Source: Bacteroidetes bacterium HGW-Bacteroidetes-17
GTDB taxonomy: Bacteria > Bacteroidota > Bacteroidia > Bacteroidales > GCA-2711565
NCBI GenBank assembly: GCA_002840985.1
Contig: PHDM01000013.1
Coordinates: 1 to 42,187, forward strand
Length of the DNA stretch: 42,187 nucleotides
Direction: 5' to 3'
Positions 25,246-34,875 of the stretch are shown here, piece by piece. A program made the position numbers and the translations under genes. Positions within the stretch are counted from its first letter, which is position 1, and each line of letters begins with the position of its first letter. The notes under the pieces were generated by a model. It made no database searches. It saw nothing but the letters and a program-made list of their open reading frames with translations, and was not told where the DNA came from.

Positions 25246-25251
25246 GATTAA

Positions 25252-27756
25252 ATGAAACGAATAGTCTATTTAATTTTAATTTTAGGGATAGTTGACCCTA
25301 TTTATTTATTTGCTTATCAGGATAGCACTCAAACAGGGTTATTGAATAAAACCCCTGATGATGAGAAAACGATTCAAGAATTACTTAAAATAGGCGAAAC
25401 TTTCATATCAAAATCAGAATATGTTAATGCTGCCGCAATTTTAATAGAAGCCGAACAGAATTCTCAGCTTTTATCTGATCCAAAACTCAAAGCAGATTTA
25501 AATTATCAGTTGGCTGAATTATATTTTAAATCAAAGCTTCTGGAGGATGCATTGTTGCCTTCTCAAATAGCAGCAACGCTCTACAAAGTTATAGGTGATG
25601 TAGATAAAGAACTACAAGCTTGCCTGTTGACGGCATTTATTTATACGGAAATCAGCAAATATGATTCTGCAATTATCCAGCTAAAATCAGCTTTGAAAAT
25701 GGCTCAATCGATAGGTAATAGTGCAATGGTTTCAACTGTTTTTAAAAATCTCGGACTCAATCATGTTAAAATCCATGATTTTGCCAATGCAATAATGTAC
25801 TACCAATCTGCAGGATTAATTTATGAATCAGAAAATAAAACTGAAGATTTGGCGATCAACTATTTTGCTGTTGGCAACATTCAACTCGAACAAAAAAATG
25901 ATGAAGCCGCTTTTAGTAGTTTTAAAAATGCGCTTGAGCATGCGACAAAGAATAATTTAACTATTTTAATCGCAAATAGCTCCTTGCATTTAGCGGAAAT
26001 CTATTTGAAGAGAGAAGAAACATCCTTGGCTCTAAAATATTTTCAGAATGTTTTAGATTTAAGTGATGTTGAAGAAATTTACATTGTAAAGTCACTTTCT
26101 TATGAAAAGTCATCCCTGATTAATGAAATTAAGGGTAATATAAAGCCGGCACTACAACAAATTAATCATGCCAAAGACTATTTATTACTTGCAAAAAATT
26201 ACTCAGAACGAATTCAGTCAGATATAATTTCTACTCAAAAACAAATCAAAGCGATAAATTATCAGATAACCAATAGAGCACTAAATAAGGATTTAGAAGA
26301 AAGTGGCACCAAAATAAGAACCATTCTGATACTCCTGATCAGTTATAGTTCCATCCTGGCTTTGCTAATTTTGTTTTTATTTATTAGATTCAGAAAGAAG
26401 ATTAAAGTAACTCAATCAACAATTCTAGAGAAGCAAAATGAACTTGAACAACTTCACAACTCATTAAAAACAGTAAATCAGAAAATAGAATCAGAGGTTG
26501 GTAATCGGACAAAAGAAATTAAAGAAGAGCTTGATAAAAGGTTGGAAATTGACATCGAGTTAAAGAAGGCACTTAAAAATGCCGAAGATGCCAACTATTT
26601 AAAAAATGCTTTTTTATCAAATATGAGTCATGAAATTCGTACTCCATTAAATGGAATTATTGGATTCTCTAATTTATTGGTTACCGAATTATCGATCATG
26701 GAGAATCAGGAATTATATGATTTCGCAAATGGAATACAGCAGAGTGGCGACAGATTATTGCATCTCCTAAATAATCTTATTGATATTAGTCGTATCGAAG
26801 CCAATGACATGGAGGTAAAACTTCAGCCCTGTAAGATCAATGAAATAATAGAAAATGTCGCAAACCTTTATAAATTTAAGGCAAACGAAAAAAAATTAAA
26901 ATTCAACACAAAATATAATGAGGTCCCGGATGTACTTGCTGACGAACATAATATCACGAAAATTATTAGCGACATTATTGATAATGCCGTAAAATATACT
27001 GATAAGGGATTTATCAACGTTATATCAGATTATGATGCTGATGAGAACCTGGTAATTATCTCGATAAAGGATACTGGAATTGGAATAGATGAATCGTATA
27101 TCAATCACGTTTTTGAAGCATTTCGTCAGGAAAGTCTCGGATATTCCCGTAATTATCAGGGAGCAGGTTTGGGATTGCCATTAGCTAAGCGTATTATTAA
27201 TTTAATGAAGGGTGATATAATCGTAGAGTCGAAAAAAGGGGTTGGAACAACAGTTAAAATTCTCTTAAAAACCAGTGCTACTCCTGCTCAATTGAAAGAG
27301 GAAGATAATGCAATAGGAGAATCCGTAAACTTACAGGATCGTGATGATGATAAAAAAATTAATATCTTCATAGTTGAAGATGACAGAATGAACAGACTAG
27401 TATTAAGTAAAATGCTTGATAAAGTCGGAAATAATTCATTAGCAGTTGACGGTGAAGAAACCATTAGTATAATTGATAAGGCATATAAAAACGGAGTCAT
27501 ATTTGATGTTATGCTATTCGACATTAACTTACCTGCACCATGGGATGGAATTAAATTAATGAATGAAGTAAAAAGCAGATGGAAAGAGTATAAATTTATT
27601 CCCTTTATTGCACAAACTGCTTATGCAATGGCTGGAGACAGGGAACGATTGTTAGATGCCGGATTTGACAACTATATAGCAAAACCTATTAATAAGAATG
27701 AATTGATAAGTATTATTTTTAAACATGTTGGAATAACCGATAATAGTGAAATTTAA
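25252..27756 (+). CDS. Hybrid histidine kinase with periplasmic TPR sensor and C-terminal receiver
   Basis: This 834-residue hybrid sensor kinase has a signal-anchor sequence (about 1-22), a periplasmic TPR-type helical-repeat domain (about 40-320), a transmembrane helix (about 357-380), a coiled coil (about 385-445), and a HisKA domain with phospho-His460 in FLSNMSHEIRTPLNG. A HATPase_c domain follows (Asn578 in the N-box, Asp607 in DTGIGI, GLGLP at 639-643), then a receiver with Asp709/Asp710-type acidic pocket (FIVEDDR), acceptor Asp757 in LFDINLP and Lys811 in AKPIN. All catalytic residues look intact. The TPR sensor suggests protein or peptide input. No DNA-binding output domain is present. 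It is coupled to a second hybrid kinase 11 bases downstream. Confidence 0.9.
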   Translation: MKRIVYLILILGIVDPIYLFAYQDSTQTGLLNKTPDDEKTIQELLKIGETFISKSEYVNAAAILIEAEQNSQLLSDPKLKADLNYQLAELYFKSKLLEDALLPSQIAATLYKVIGDVDKELQACLLTAFIYTEISKYDSAIIQLKSALKMAQSIGNSAMVSTVFKNLGLNHVKIHDFANAIMYYQSAGLIYESENKTEDLAINYFAVGNIQLEQKNDEAAFSSFKNALEHATKNNLTILIANSSLHLAEIYLKREETSLALKYFQNVLDLSDVEEIYIVKSLSYEKSSLINEIKGNIKPALQQINHAKDYLLLAKNYSERIQSDIISTQKQIKAINYQITNRALNKDLEESGTKIRTILILLISYSSILALLILFLFIRFRKKIKVTQSTILEKQNELEQLHNSLKTVNQKIESEVGNRTKEIKEELDKRLEIDIELKKALKNAEDANYLKNAFLSNMSHEIRTPLNGIIGFSNLLVTELSIMENQELYDFANGIQQSGDRLLHLLNNLIDISRIEANDMEVKLQPCKINEIIENVANLYKFKANEKKLKFNTKYNEVPDVLADEHNITKIISDIIDNAVKYTDKGFINVISDYDADENLVIISIKDTGIGIDESYINHVFEAFRQESLGYSRNYQGAGLGLPLAKRIINLMKGDIIVESKKGVGTTVKILLKTSATPAQLKEEDNAIGESVNLQDRDDDKKINIFIVEDDRMNRLVLSKMLDKVGNNSLAVDGEETISIIDKAYKNGVIFDVMLFDINLPAPWDGIKLMNEVKSRWKEYKFIPFIAQTAYAMAGDRERLLDAGFDNYIAKPINKNELISIIFKHVGITDNSEI

Positions 27757-27767
27757 ATGCCGTTTTT

Positions 27768-29006
27768 ATGATGGATAATACAAAAGAAGGTCTATTTAAG
27801 GAAAATCAAGAACTAAAAAAACATATTAGTTTACTTGAAACTCAAATAAAGGAATATCAGGAAAAAACAGATGCGTCTAATCAATTAAAATCAATGTTTC
27901 TTGCAAATATTAGCCATGAGATTAGAACTCCAATGAATGGGATTATTGGAATGTATAATGTTTTGAAACAAACAGATTTAACTGATGAACAACAGGAATT
28001 TCTTGATATTATAAATCTTTCAGGAAATAATCTACTAACGATTATTGATGATATTTTAGATTTATCGCGCATTGAAGCCGGGCAGCTTATGCTTGAAAAC
28101 AATAAATTCTTTTTATCGAATGAAATTAATTCCGTAATTGACTTACTGGAAAATAAAGCTAAAGGAAAAGGTATAAAACTTTATACCAGCTTTGAAAGCA
28201 GTACCCCAAATGCATATATTGGTGATCCTGTCCGACTTAAACAAATTTTAATTAACCTGACAAATAATGCAATTAAGTATACTAAGGAAGGAAGTGTTAC
28301 TATTAAAATTGAGGCCGATAAAATTGAATCTGATTATTGTTTGATGAAATTTAGTGTCATAGATACAGGAATAGGGATTTCTAAAGATGGTCAGGAAAAA
28401 CTATTCAAAGCTTTCTCTCAAATTGATTCAACAACTACACGAAAATATGGAGGCACAGGTCTTGGCCTGGCGATATCAAAGAACCTTTCATCCTTGATGG
28501 GAGGAAATATTGGTGTTGAAAGTGAGGAAGGTAAAGGATCTAAATTTTGGTTTACGGCAAAAATCAAGAGGGATCAGGACATTCCGGATTTAATTGAAAA
28601 AAACAAACTTGTTGTAAAGGAAAAAACTTTAAATCCGCTCAATATACTATTAGTGGAAGATAATTTTTTAAATCAAAAATTTGCAATAGCAACTTTACGT
28701 AAAGAAGGTCATAAAATTGATATTGCTGAAAATGGTAAAATTGCAGTCGATTTATTCAAAAAAGGCAAATATGATATCATTTTAATGGATATCCAAATGC
28801 CCGTTATGGATGGAATTGAAGCAACCAAAGAAATTAGAAAAATAGAAATGAAAAGTGAGAAAAAAGAACATACAAAGATTATCGCAATTACCGCTTATGT
28901 GATGGAAAGAGATCGATCAATGTGCCTGGGAGCAGGAATGAACGAATATTTAGCAAAACCATTTAAACCAAATGAGCTTATAAAATTAATTGAAGATATT
29001 TATTGA
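27768..29006 (+). CDS. Soluble hybrid histidine kinase without a sensor domain
   Basis: This 412-residue hybrid kinase lacks a membrane segment. It has a short N-terminal coiled coil (about 10-38), HisKA with phospho-His50 in [15 protein letters not shown], HATPase_c (N-box LTNNAIKYT near 164-172, Asp199 in [14 protein letters not shown] at 228-235), and a receiver (LLVEDN, acceptor Asp341 in LMDIQMP, Lys397 in AKPFK). The catalytic residues are complete. With no input domain, it presumably receives signals through its coiled coil or by hetero-interaction with the preceding TPR kinase, an inference from adjacency. Two in-frame ATGs (27768, 27771) make the first residue uncertain. It converges on the Wzy-like gene. 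Confidence 0.9.
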   Translation: MMDNTKEGLFKENQELKKHISLLETQIKEYQEKTDASNQLKSMFLANISHEIRTPMNGIIGMYNVLKQTDLTDEQQEFLDIINLSGNNLLTIIDDILDLSRIEAGQLMLENNKFFLSNEINSVIDLLENKAKGKGIKLYTSFESSTPNAYIGDPVRLKQILINLTNNAIKYTKEGSVTIKIEADKIESDYCLMKFSVIDTGIGISKDGQEKLFKAFSQIDSTTTRKYGGTGLGLAISKNLSSLMGGNIGVESEEGKGSKFWFTAKIKRDQDIPDLIEKNKLVVKEKTLNPLNILLVEDNFLNQKFAIATLRKEGHKIDIAENGKIAVDLFKKGKYDIILMDIQMPVMDGIEATKEIRKIEMKSEKKEHTKIIAITAYVMERDRSMCLGAGMNEYLAKPFKPNELIKLIEDIY

Positions 29007-29071
29007 AATTTCGTTTTCAACTATTGAAGCTATTTGGTTTCGTATCCACAGAAAAGTTAAACTTATTTGAA

Positions 29072-30538
29072 TTACTTAACTGTTTCTGTTATTCCTCTAA
29101 TTTCCCTGTCTAACATGGGAGCCATGAACAAAAAGCCCCAACTTATATAAGTTAAAATACCAGTTGGAATTTGACCAAGTACACCATTTCCATAGCTAGC
29201 ACCTAGCACTCCTGCATATGCGCAAGCTAATGCACTCAGTTTACCCCGAAGTTCGGGGTCCTTCACCCGAAACATTATAAAGTATGAGGATTTGGTTAGA
29301 ATAAATGCGAGGATAAATAAGTGAAACGTCAAACCAACAATTCCCATCTCTGCCCATATTTGAACGTACCAACTATCAGTAGCTACATTAGCTAAGAATC
29401 CGTTAGGAGAAAATCGTTGACCCCAGTTACCAGCACTTCCGATCCCTCCTCCAAAGGGTCTGGATGATAAATAAACTTGTAAAACCCTTCTGTTATCAAG
29501 ACGAACTTGGAGAGAGGCATCATCTGCAGGAAAAAAAGCGGTACGCATACGCCTGATTTGAGAAATGCCTGAGCCGATGTAAGTATATTTAAAGAAAACA
29601 TAAATTCCTGCTATTAAAACTAGACCCAGCATAATAACTCTTAGATTCTTTCTGTGAATTAGATATAATAAGGCACCAATCATGGGTACAATAATTGCAC
29701 CCCTTGTTCCGGAAATCATCATTCCCCAAATTCCGGTAATACCCATGATTAAAAAGAAAATTATATCTCTTGGTTTTTTTGAATTAAGTGCAACCAAAAG
29801 TCCAACAATTCCTGCAGCACCTTGTGCAGCTCCAAACTGACCAGCATCGGTATAGAATGAAAATACCCTAAGCTCCCCAAATAAAACGTGTGTGATATAT
29901 CCAACCTCATTAAGCCATCGTTGTTCTGCGTAATCCAGACCAAAATAAATTTGCTGCATCCCTTTTAATGATCCCAGAATCGAGATGATTCCCCACATAT
30001 ACAAGAATAAGTTGAGGTACTTAACCTTTCTGAAAAGCAGGAATACTAAAGGTACAGTCAGCATCGAATATAAGGCGACACCACGCATAGCGTAAAACCA
30101 AGCAGTCTTACTTAGAGCTTCCGGATTCAATATTTCTGCGACTGCATAAAGAAACCAAAGTGTAAGCAATATAACGATATCATTGTTAAATGCTTTTGTA
30201 TCTATTCCATCATAAAATGTTCGGAAAAATACTGCGACCAAGGTCAGAACTAAAAAGAAGTCAATAGTTAACCCAAAAGGAATGCCTGTAATATACCTTG
30301 TTATTCCTACTGCCCACCAAGCTAATATAATAATTGTAATCAAGCCTATCCTTGGATGGGTAAATAATCGATTTAAATAAACTAACACTAAAGGGAGTAG
30401 CATTAGCACCAATGCAATTTGTAATTTAACTTGTGTTAAAATAAAACTGAACAATACAGCTATCGCAAACATGCCAATAATGAATATTGGGTCGTTGAGT
30501 TTGTATGAGCCAGTATATCTCTTTAGTCTATTCAACAT
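29072..30538 (-). CDS. O-antigen ligase / Wzy-like polysaccharide polymerase
   Basis: This polytopic inner-membrane protein of about 488 residues has some 11-12 hydrophobic helices and a large periplasmic loop (about residues 330-395, containing SSRPFGGGIGSAGNWGQRF). That layout fits the Wzy polymerase/WaaL ligase superfamily, which joins lipid-linked repeat units or transfers the polymer. The two functions cannot be told apart by sequence. The frame is open to a TTG at 30583, overlapping the flippase gene by 11 bases, but the ATG at 30538 is preferred: it directly precedes basic residues and the first helix. A TAACTTTA sequence on the minus strand (30557-30564) could be an internal promoter. 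It is the last gene of the minus-strand export operon. Confidence 0.8.
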   Translation of the reverse strand: MLNRLKRYTGSYKLNDPIFIIGMFAIAVLFSFILTQVKLQIALVLMLLPLVLVYLNRLFTHPRIGLITIIILAWWAVGITRYITGIPFGLTIDFFLVLTLVAVFFRTFYDGIDTKAFNNDIVILLTLWFLYAVAEILNPEALSKTAWFYAMRGVALYSMLTVPLVFLLFRKVKYLNLFLYMWGIISILGSLKGMQQIYFGLDYAEQRWLNEVGYITHVLFGELRVFSFYTDAGQFGAAQGAAGIVGLLVALNSKKPRDIIFFLIMGITGIWGMMISGTRGAIIVPMIGALLYLIHRKNLRVIMLGLVLIAGIYVFFKYTYIGSGISQIRRMRTAFFPADDASLQVRLDNRRVLQVYLSSRPFGGGIGSAGNWGQRFSPNGFLANVATDSWYVQIWAEMGIVGLTFHLFILAFILTKSSYFIMFRVKDPELRGKLSALACAYAGVLGASYGNGVLGQIPTGILTYISWGFLFMAPMLDREIRGITETVK

Positions 30539-30572
30539 AGTGAACTTTGCATTTGATAAAGTTACAAAGATT

Positions 30573-32030
30573 TTATTGAACAATAGCAGACTTAATATCC
30601 TTAATGATGATTAAGAAAAATTTCCAACCATCCGTAAAAATTCTTCTTAACGATAAGGATAACGCATTGTTCAGATAATATAAACCGACTATTATACCTA
30701 TAATTGTGAATAAAATTGTTACTAGTGATACCAATTCCAATATGTTAATTACAGTAAACTCATAACTGAAGATATCCAATGGAAATAAGGGCATATAGTT
30801 GGACAATATCATTCCGGCAATTGATAAGATGAATAAGAATTTGCCCAGATAGAAAATCACAAAAACATCGCCAAAAATATTCGCAGACGCCATATAAATA
30901 ACTTTAATAAAATTCTTTTTAGGTAGGTTAATACTGTCCAAAGCAATTCCGGTAAATTTATCTACAGCAATGAAAAGTCCATAAATACAGAAAAATCTAA
31001 AAATATTTTGTGTCACAATATATTCGGGTCCACCAAGGACATGTACAAATTGTTCGGAAAAGATGAATGCGAAAATAATTACAGGCAAAATCACGAAAGT
31101 GAGTGCGCCCGAATAAGAATAAAATAATCGCCTGACTTCATCCATGTTGTTCTCAATACTTGCTTTTGACATCTTGGGAAAGGCAGTTGCGGCAAAGCTC
31201 CTTAGCGGGATCTCCAGAATTTCAGTTAAGCGCAAAGGTACACTATACAGAGCAACACCGACAGTTCCGATAAAAGGGCTCAATCCTAAGAGTACCACAT
31301 CTGAGCTTTTTAATAAATTTGCACCAATCAAGGTTCCGGTAGTATATTTCCCAAAATTCAATATGGTTTTATTTGTTTGCTTATTGGCTTTAAAAATATA
31401 TTGATAACCATCCCATTTATTAAACATAGAGTGAATAGAAACGGCCAAATTAATGGCCAAAAACACGTACAGAATCGGCATGATCCCTAAGTGGAAAAAT
31501 AAAAAATTAACAATTAGAAATATGAAAAATCCACCATCTCTTAATAAATTGACTAATAATATTTTTCCGAATTTTTGATCAGCATATAAAACCGATATTG
31601 CAAGATTGAAAGGCAGGTTGGCAAAAGAAAGGATCGGGTACCAAATAAAAAACAAGGAATAACCTGATCCCTCAATGGTTGCTGGAAATAGAAAATAAGC
31701 GATCCAAATGATAAGGGCAAGAAGAGCAGTCGCCATGAGCCCGAGCATCCAATTGGTTCCTATTAGCTTCTGTCGATCATCACTTTTTGCTCCTGATAGA
31801 AATCTGATAATTGCAGTTCGGGTAAGACCGAATCGTAGCATTTCAAAAAAATTTCCGGCTGTAACAAATATGACCCATTCACCAAATATATTTGGTTCAA
31901 GTGAACGTACCAGCAACATGAAACTTAAAACCCTAAAAATAGCAGCCCCGAGATTACTCGCCAATGATAGAAAGTTATCGTTGCTTAGTGCTTTTAAAAA
32001 GTTAGATTTCACAGATGTCGTTTTATTCAA
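30573..32030 (-). CDS. Wzx-like polysaccharide flippase (MOP superfamily)
   Basis: This 485-residue integral membrane protein has about 12-14 helices and belongs to the polysaccharide-transporter branch of the MOP superfamily, which flips undecaprenyl-diphosphate-linked repeat units to the periplasm. NLGAAIFRVLSFMLLVRSLEP in the first helix, FGEWVIFVTAGNFFEMLRFG and LYSVPLRLTEILEIPLRSF are characteristic. The called start is a TTG at 32030, inside the overlap with the Wzc-like gene (eight bases); a GTG at 32012 is a plausible alternative, and the first ATG is already inside helix 1. Transcription order is Wzc-like, flippase, polymerase, with overlap or tight spacing, indicating one operon. 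Confidence 0.86.
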   Translation of the reverse strand: MNKTTSVKSNFLKALSNDNFLSLASNLGAAIFRVLSFMLLVRSLEPNIFGEWVIFVTAGNFFEMLRFGLTRTAIIRFLSGAKSDDRQKLIGTNWMLGLMATALLALIIWIAYFLFPATIEGSGYSLFFIWYPILSFANLPFNLAISVLYADQKFGKILLVNLLRDGGFFIFLIVNFLFFHLGIMPILYVFLAINLAVSIHSMFNKWDGYQYIFKANKQTNKTILNFGKYTTGTLIGANLLKSSDVVLLGLSPFIGTVGVALYSVPLRLTEILEIPLRSFAATAFPKMSKASIENNMDEVRRLFYSYSGALTFVILPVIIFAFIFSEQFVHVLGGPEYIVTQNIFRFFCIYGLFIAVDKFTGIALDSINLPKKNFIKVIYMASANIFGDVFVIFYLGKFLFILSIAGMILSNYMPLFPLDIFSYEFTVINILELVSLVTILFTIIGIIVGLYYLNNALSLSLRRIFTDGWKFFLIIIKDIKSAIVQ

Positions 32031-34875
32031 CCCTCACCTTCACCCTCAATCTGAAAGGATAGGTAATAATAGTTTTTAACTTTCTTCTTAACGATCTTTG
32101 CTCATTTTCAGGAATATCATTGATTATATCATCTAAAGAATGCAGTTCTGTTAGATTTAGAACGACCATGGGCTTTTCTCTTGATACTTCCTGCATCGTT
32201 TTTAGTGCTGCAATATCTGAACTTCTCCAATAGTCATTTGCTTTAATGATAAGTAACGGTACGTCAACTGAACTCATTAACTCAAATGGATACGAATTGA
32301 AAATAATTGCAGGGATTTCTAAGAAAATATAGTCATACTTATAATTGTCTTTTCGTAGGTAATTACTTACCAATAATTCATTAATATGTTTGATTTCCAC
32401 AAATTTATTATCGATTTGGTAGGTAATGGTACTATCAAGATCATTGCCATTGGTATCAGTTTCTTCTTTTGAATAATTCAAAAACAATACTTTTTCGCCA
32501 TAAGAGCGCAGTTTATTAATGAGTGCTGTTGCAACCGTTGTTTTTCCAACTTGTCGCTGAGTACTAAATATTAAAACCAGGTAAGGCTTTTCGGAGGTGA
32601 AAATTGAATTATGGGTGATATGCAATTTTATTTGTTGTAAAAGCATTTCCGTCAGACGGTTACTGATATACGAGTTATCGCGGCCTGGTTCCAAAACGGG
32701 ATATGCACCGGCTAATTTAAGATTAGTCGATTTTTCAACGGACGATGGATTTTTAACACTGGTATCAAAATACTCAAGCATCAAAATAATGAAGGCGACG
32801 ATAAAAAACCCAAACACAGCAGCAACCAAAACCAATAAACTGGCTCGTGATGGATTCGCCTGCAATGGGAATGACGGCTCATCAACAATTTTAATTTTGG
32901 AAGATAATAAATTGTTTTGTTGTTCCATTTTTGCCACATTGAAACTATGCAAAAACTCCAGATAAGATTGCTCAGCAACACTTATTTCTCTTTCAATCCG
33001 TTTTAACATAGCACCCAAGGGAGCAAAAATTTGGTAGATACGTGTGAAATCTTGTTTTCTATTACTAAGTACACGCAAGCTTGCCTGAGCTTCAACGAAA
33101 GTAATATTGTTGTTCATATACTCCACAAGTAAATCTTTAACAGGGATTCCTTCATTTGATCTGGAATACATAAATAATTGATCAACATGAGCTTTTACCT
33201 CATCTTTAATTCTGTTAGCTTCAGCTTTTAGATTAACCAGATTATTGCCAATATAGGGATCGTATTCGGTAGATATTTCATTTATGATAATAAGTTCGGA
33301 TATTTCTGAGATCCGTTTCATTTTTTGCATGATGATATCACTCTTTAAATAGATGCTATCTTTCCCCATTAGTTTTGTTTTCAGTTCACGTAAAGCAGCT
33401 GAAGCTGAAGCAAGCCTGATTTGTTCGTTTTGATAGTATAGATCTAAATCTTCCTTTTGTGCAGCGATGTATTTACTTTGTTCGTAATAGTTAATAATAT
33501 TATTTTCTTTATTAAATTCAAGAAGCCTATCTTCAGCATCTTGCAACTTTGCATCAGCTTCTTCCACTTTTCTTTGGTAATATGCTACAACCTCATCAGT
33601 CTCATTTGATTTCAGCATGGTGTAGTTCTTTATGAATACTTCAGCCAGTATTTTAAGAGTTTGTTGGCAAATACCCGGATCATCTGCCTGATAAGTCACC
33701 CGAATAAAATCGGAATTGCTTACCCTGAAAACACCGGAATTGGACTTTATGCTAACAAGACTATAGTGAGGATGATTATAATGCAATAATTCGTAAATAA
33801 AATTTGTATCGCTGGAATTATAATAATTTGTGAAATTATCAACGGTATTATAAAAATCATCCTTTCTGATATAAGGAGGTATTACAGGATCTTTTTTATA
33901 AGGCCATTCAAATCTGCTAAAATCAATCTTTGCTTCGTCAGGATTAACGATTACTGTCGATGTACTAACTTGATTGATAGAATTATCTATATATCCGGAG
34001 GCTGTTGGAGTAATTTTCTTTATCATCAACCGGTTACCAACAATTAAGTCATCGGAATAGAGATTGTTTTGCCTTCTGATATCATTGATACTTGTATTAT
34101 ATAACCTGGATATGGAGTAAACAGATTCTCCCGGTTTAACAATATGATATAAATAGTCGGTAGGAAGTTCTTTGTGAATAACTAAGGTTTGACCAACATT
34201 TACTGAATTATTTCTCAAATTATTTTGATCTACAATTTCGCCTGCACTTATACTGTACATTGCTGCAATAGAATATAAGGTTTCACCGGGGCGAACGGTA
34301 TGAAATATACTATTATCCGATTTATTTAAATTAGTTTGAGGTTGAGTATCCGTAATGGAAGTGTTGGATGTGCCGCCCAATAATTCACTTGATTTTTTTG
34401 TTGAAATTTGTTGTTCAAGTCCTTGGATTTCTTGTTCTAGCCTTCTGATTTGCTCTTCTTTATCTCTTGCCAATCCCATCTTTCCATTTTTTACAACTAA
34501 GTCTTTTACATGTTTTGGAACAATTCGGTGTAATTCGGCGTAATTACTGGCTGAGATATATTGTGGATTTGGTTCTTCAAGAGAGATGTCTTGGGCCAAA
34601 AGTCGTATTGCAGTATTCTCAATAGTTTGATTCGCTTTAATGAGATTAATTAAATTATCAAATTGGATATTTGTTGAAAAATAATCGACTGATCTGCTAC
34701 TTGTCGATTCAATTGAATAACCGGTTGCAATCCCTGTATAAATTATAACTTCTGATGAATAGGTTTTTGCTTGATTACGCGTGAATATATATACGAGTAA
34801 TGCCATGAATAATGGTACCGCAATGAGTAAAAACAAATGTCTTCTTATCAGTTGTAAAACTTTGTGTAAATCCAT
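32023..34875 (-). CDS. Wzc/GumC-like polysaccharide co-polymerase with two LysM domains and degenerate kinase domain
   Basis: This 950-residue protein has transmembrane helix 1 (about 14-31) and a Wzz-type periplasmic start (about 35-125). A charged helix (138-160) leads to two LysM domains: about 190-234 (HTVRPGETLYSIA, VGQTLVI) and 242-286 (YHIVKPGESVYSISRLY, VGNRLMI). Long coiled coils (about 425-500, 545-650) precede helix 2 (about 677-701), after PSFPLQANPSRAS. A cytoplasmic P-loop-like domain (about 763-920) closes it. Walker A is kept as STQRQVGKTT, but the A' motif reads FLNYSKEE without Asp, Walker B reads FLEIPA, and no C-terminal Tyr cluster exists, so tyrosine kinase activity is doubtful. 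It presumably controls chain length and export. LysM is unusual here: it binds GlcNAc-containing glycans such as peptidoglycan. Confidence 0.88.
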   Translation of the reverse strand: MDLHKVLQLIRRHLFLLIAVPLFMALLVYIFTRNQAKTYSSEVIIYTGIATGYSIESTSSRSVDYFSTNIQFDNLINLIKANQTIENTAIRLLAQDISLEEPNPQYISASNYAELHRIVPKHVKDLVVKNGKMGLARDKEEQIRRLEQEIQGLEQQISTKKSSELLGGTSNTSITDTQPQTNLNKSDNSIFHTVRPGETLYSIAAMYSISAGEIVDQNNLRNNSVNVGQTLVIHKELPTDYLYHIVKPGESVYSISRLYNTSINDIRRQNNLYSDDLIVGNRLMIKKITPTASGYIDNSINQVSTSTVIVNPDEAKIDFSRFEWPYKKDPVIPPYIRKDDFYNTVDNFTNYYNSSDTNFIYELLHYNHPHYSLVSIKSNSGVFRVSNSDFIRVTYQADDPGICQQTLKILAEVFIKNYTMLKSNETDEVVAYYQRKVEEADAKLQDAEDRLLEFNKENNIINYYEQSKYIAAQKEDLDLYYQNEQIRLASASAALRELKTKLMGKDSIYLKSDIIMQKMKRISEISELIIINEISTEYDPYIGNNLVNLKAEANRIKDEVKAHVDQLFMYSRSNEGIPVKDLLVEYMNNNITFVEAQASLRVLSNRKQDFTRIYQIFAPLGAMLKRIEREISVAEQSYLEFLHSFNVAKMEQQNNLLSSKIKIVDEPSFPLQANPSRASLLVLVAAVFGFFIVAFIILMLEYFDTSVKNPSSVEKSTNLKLAGAYPVLEPGRDNSYISNRLTEMLLQQIKLHITHNSIFTSEKPYLVLIFSTQRQVGKTTVATALINKLRSYGEKVLFLNYSKEETDTNGNDLDSTITYQIDNKFVEIKHINELLVSNYLRKDNYKYDYIFLEIPAIIFNSYPFELMSSVDVPLLIIKANDYWRSSDIAALKTMQEVSREKPMVVLNLTELHSLDDIINDIPENEQRSLRRKLKTIITYPFRLRVKVRVE

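Noticed and set aside
29053-29084. AGTTAA...TTAACT as bidirectional terminator between the second kinase and the polymerase gene
   Set aside because: Only six A/T-rich pairs around a long loop, and one arm lies inside the polymerase coding sequence.
31708-32079. Plus-strand open frame of 123 codons across the flippase and co-polymerase junction
   Set aside because: It lies antisense to two well-supported genes and its translation has no domain-like pattern.
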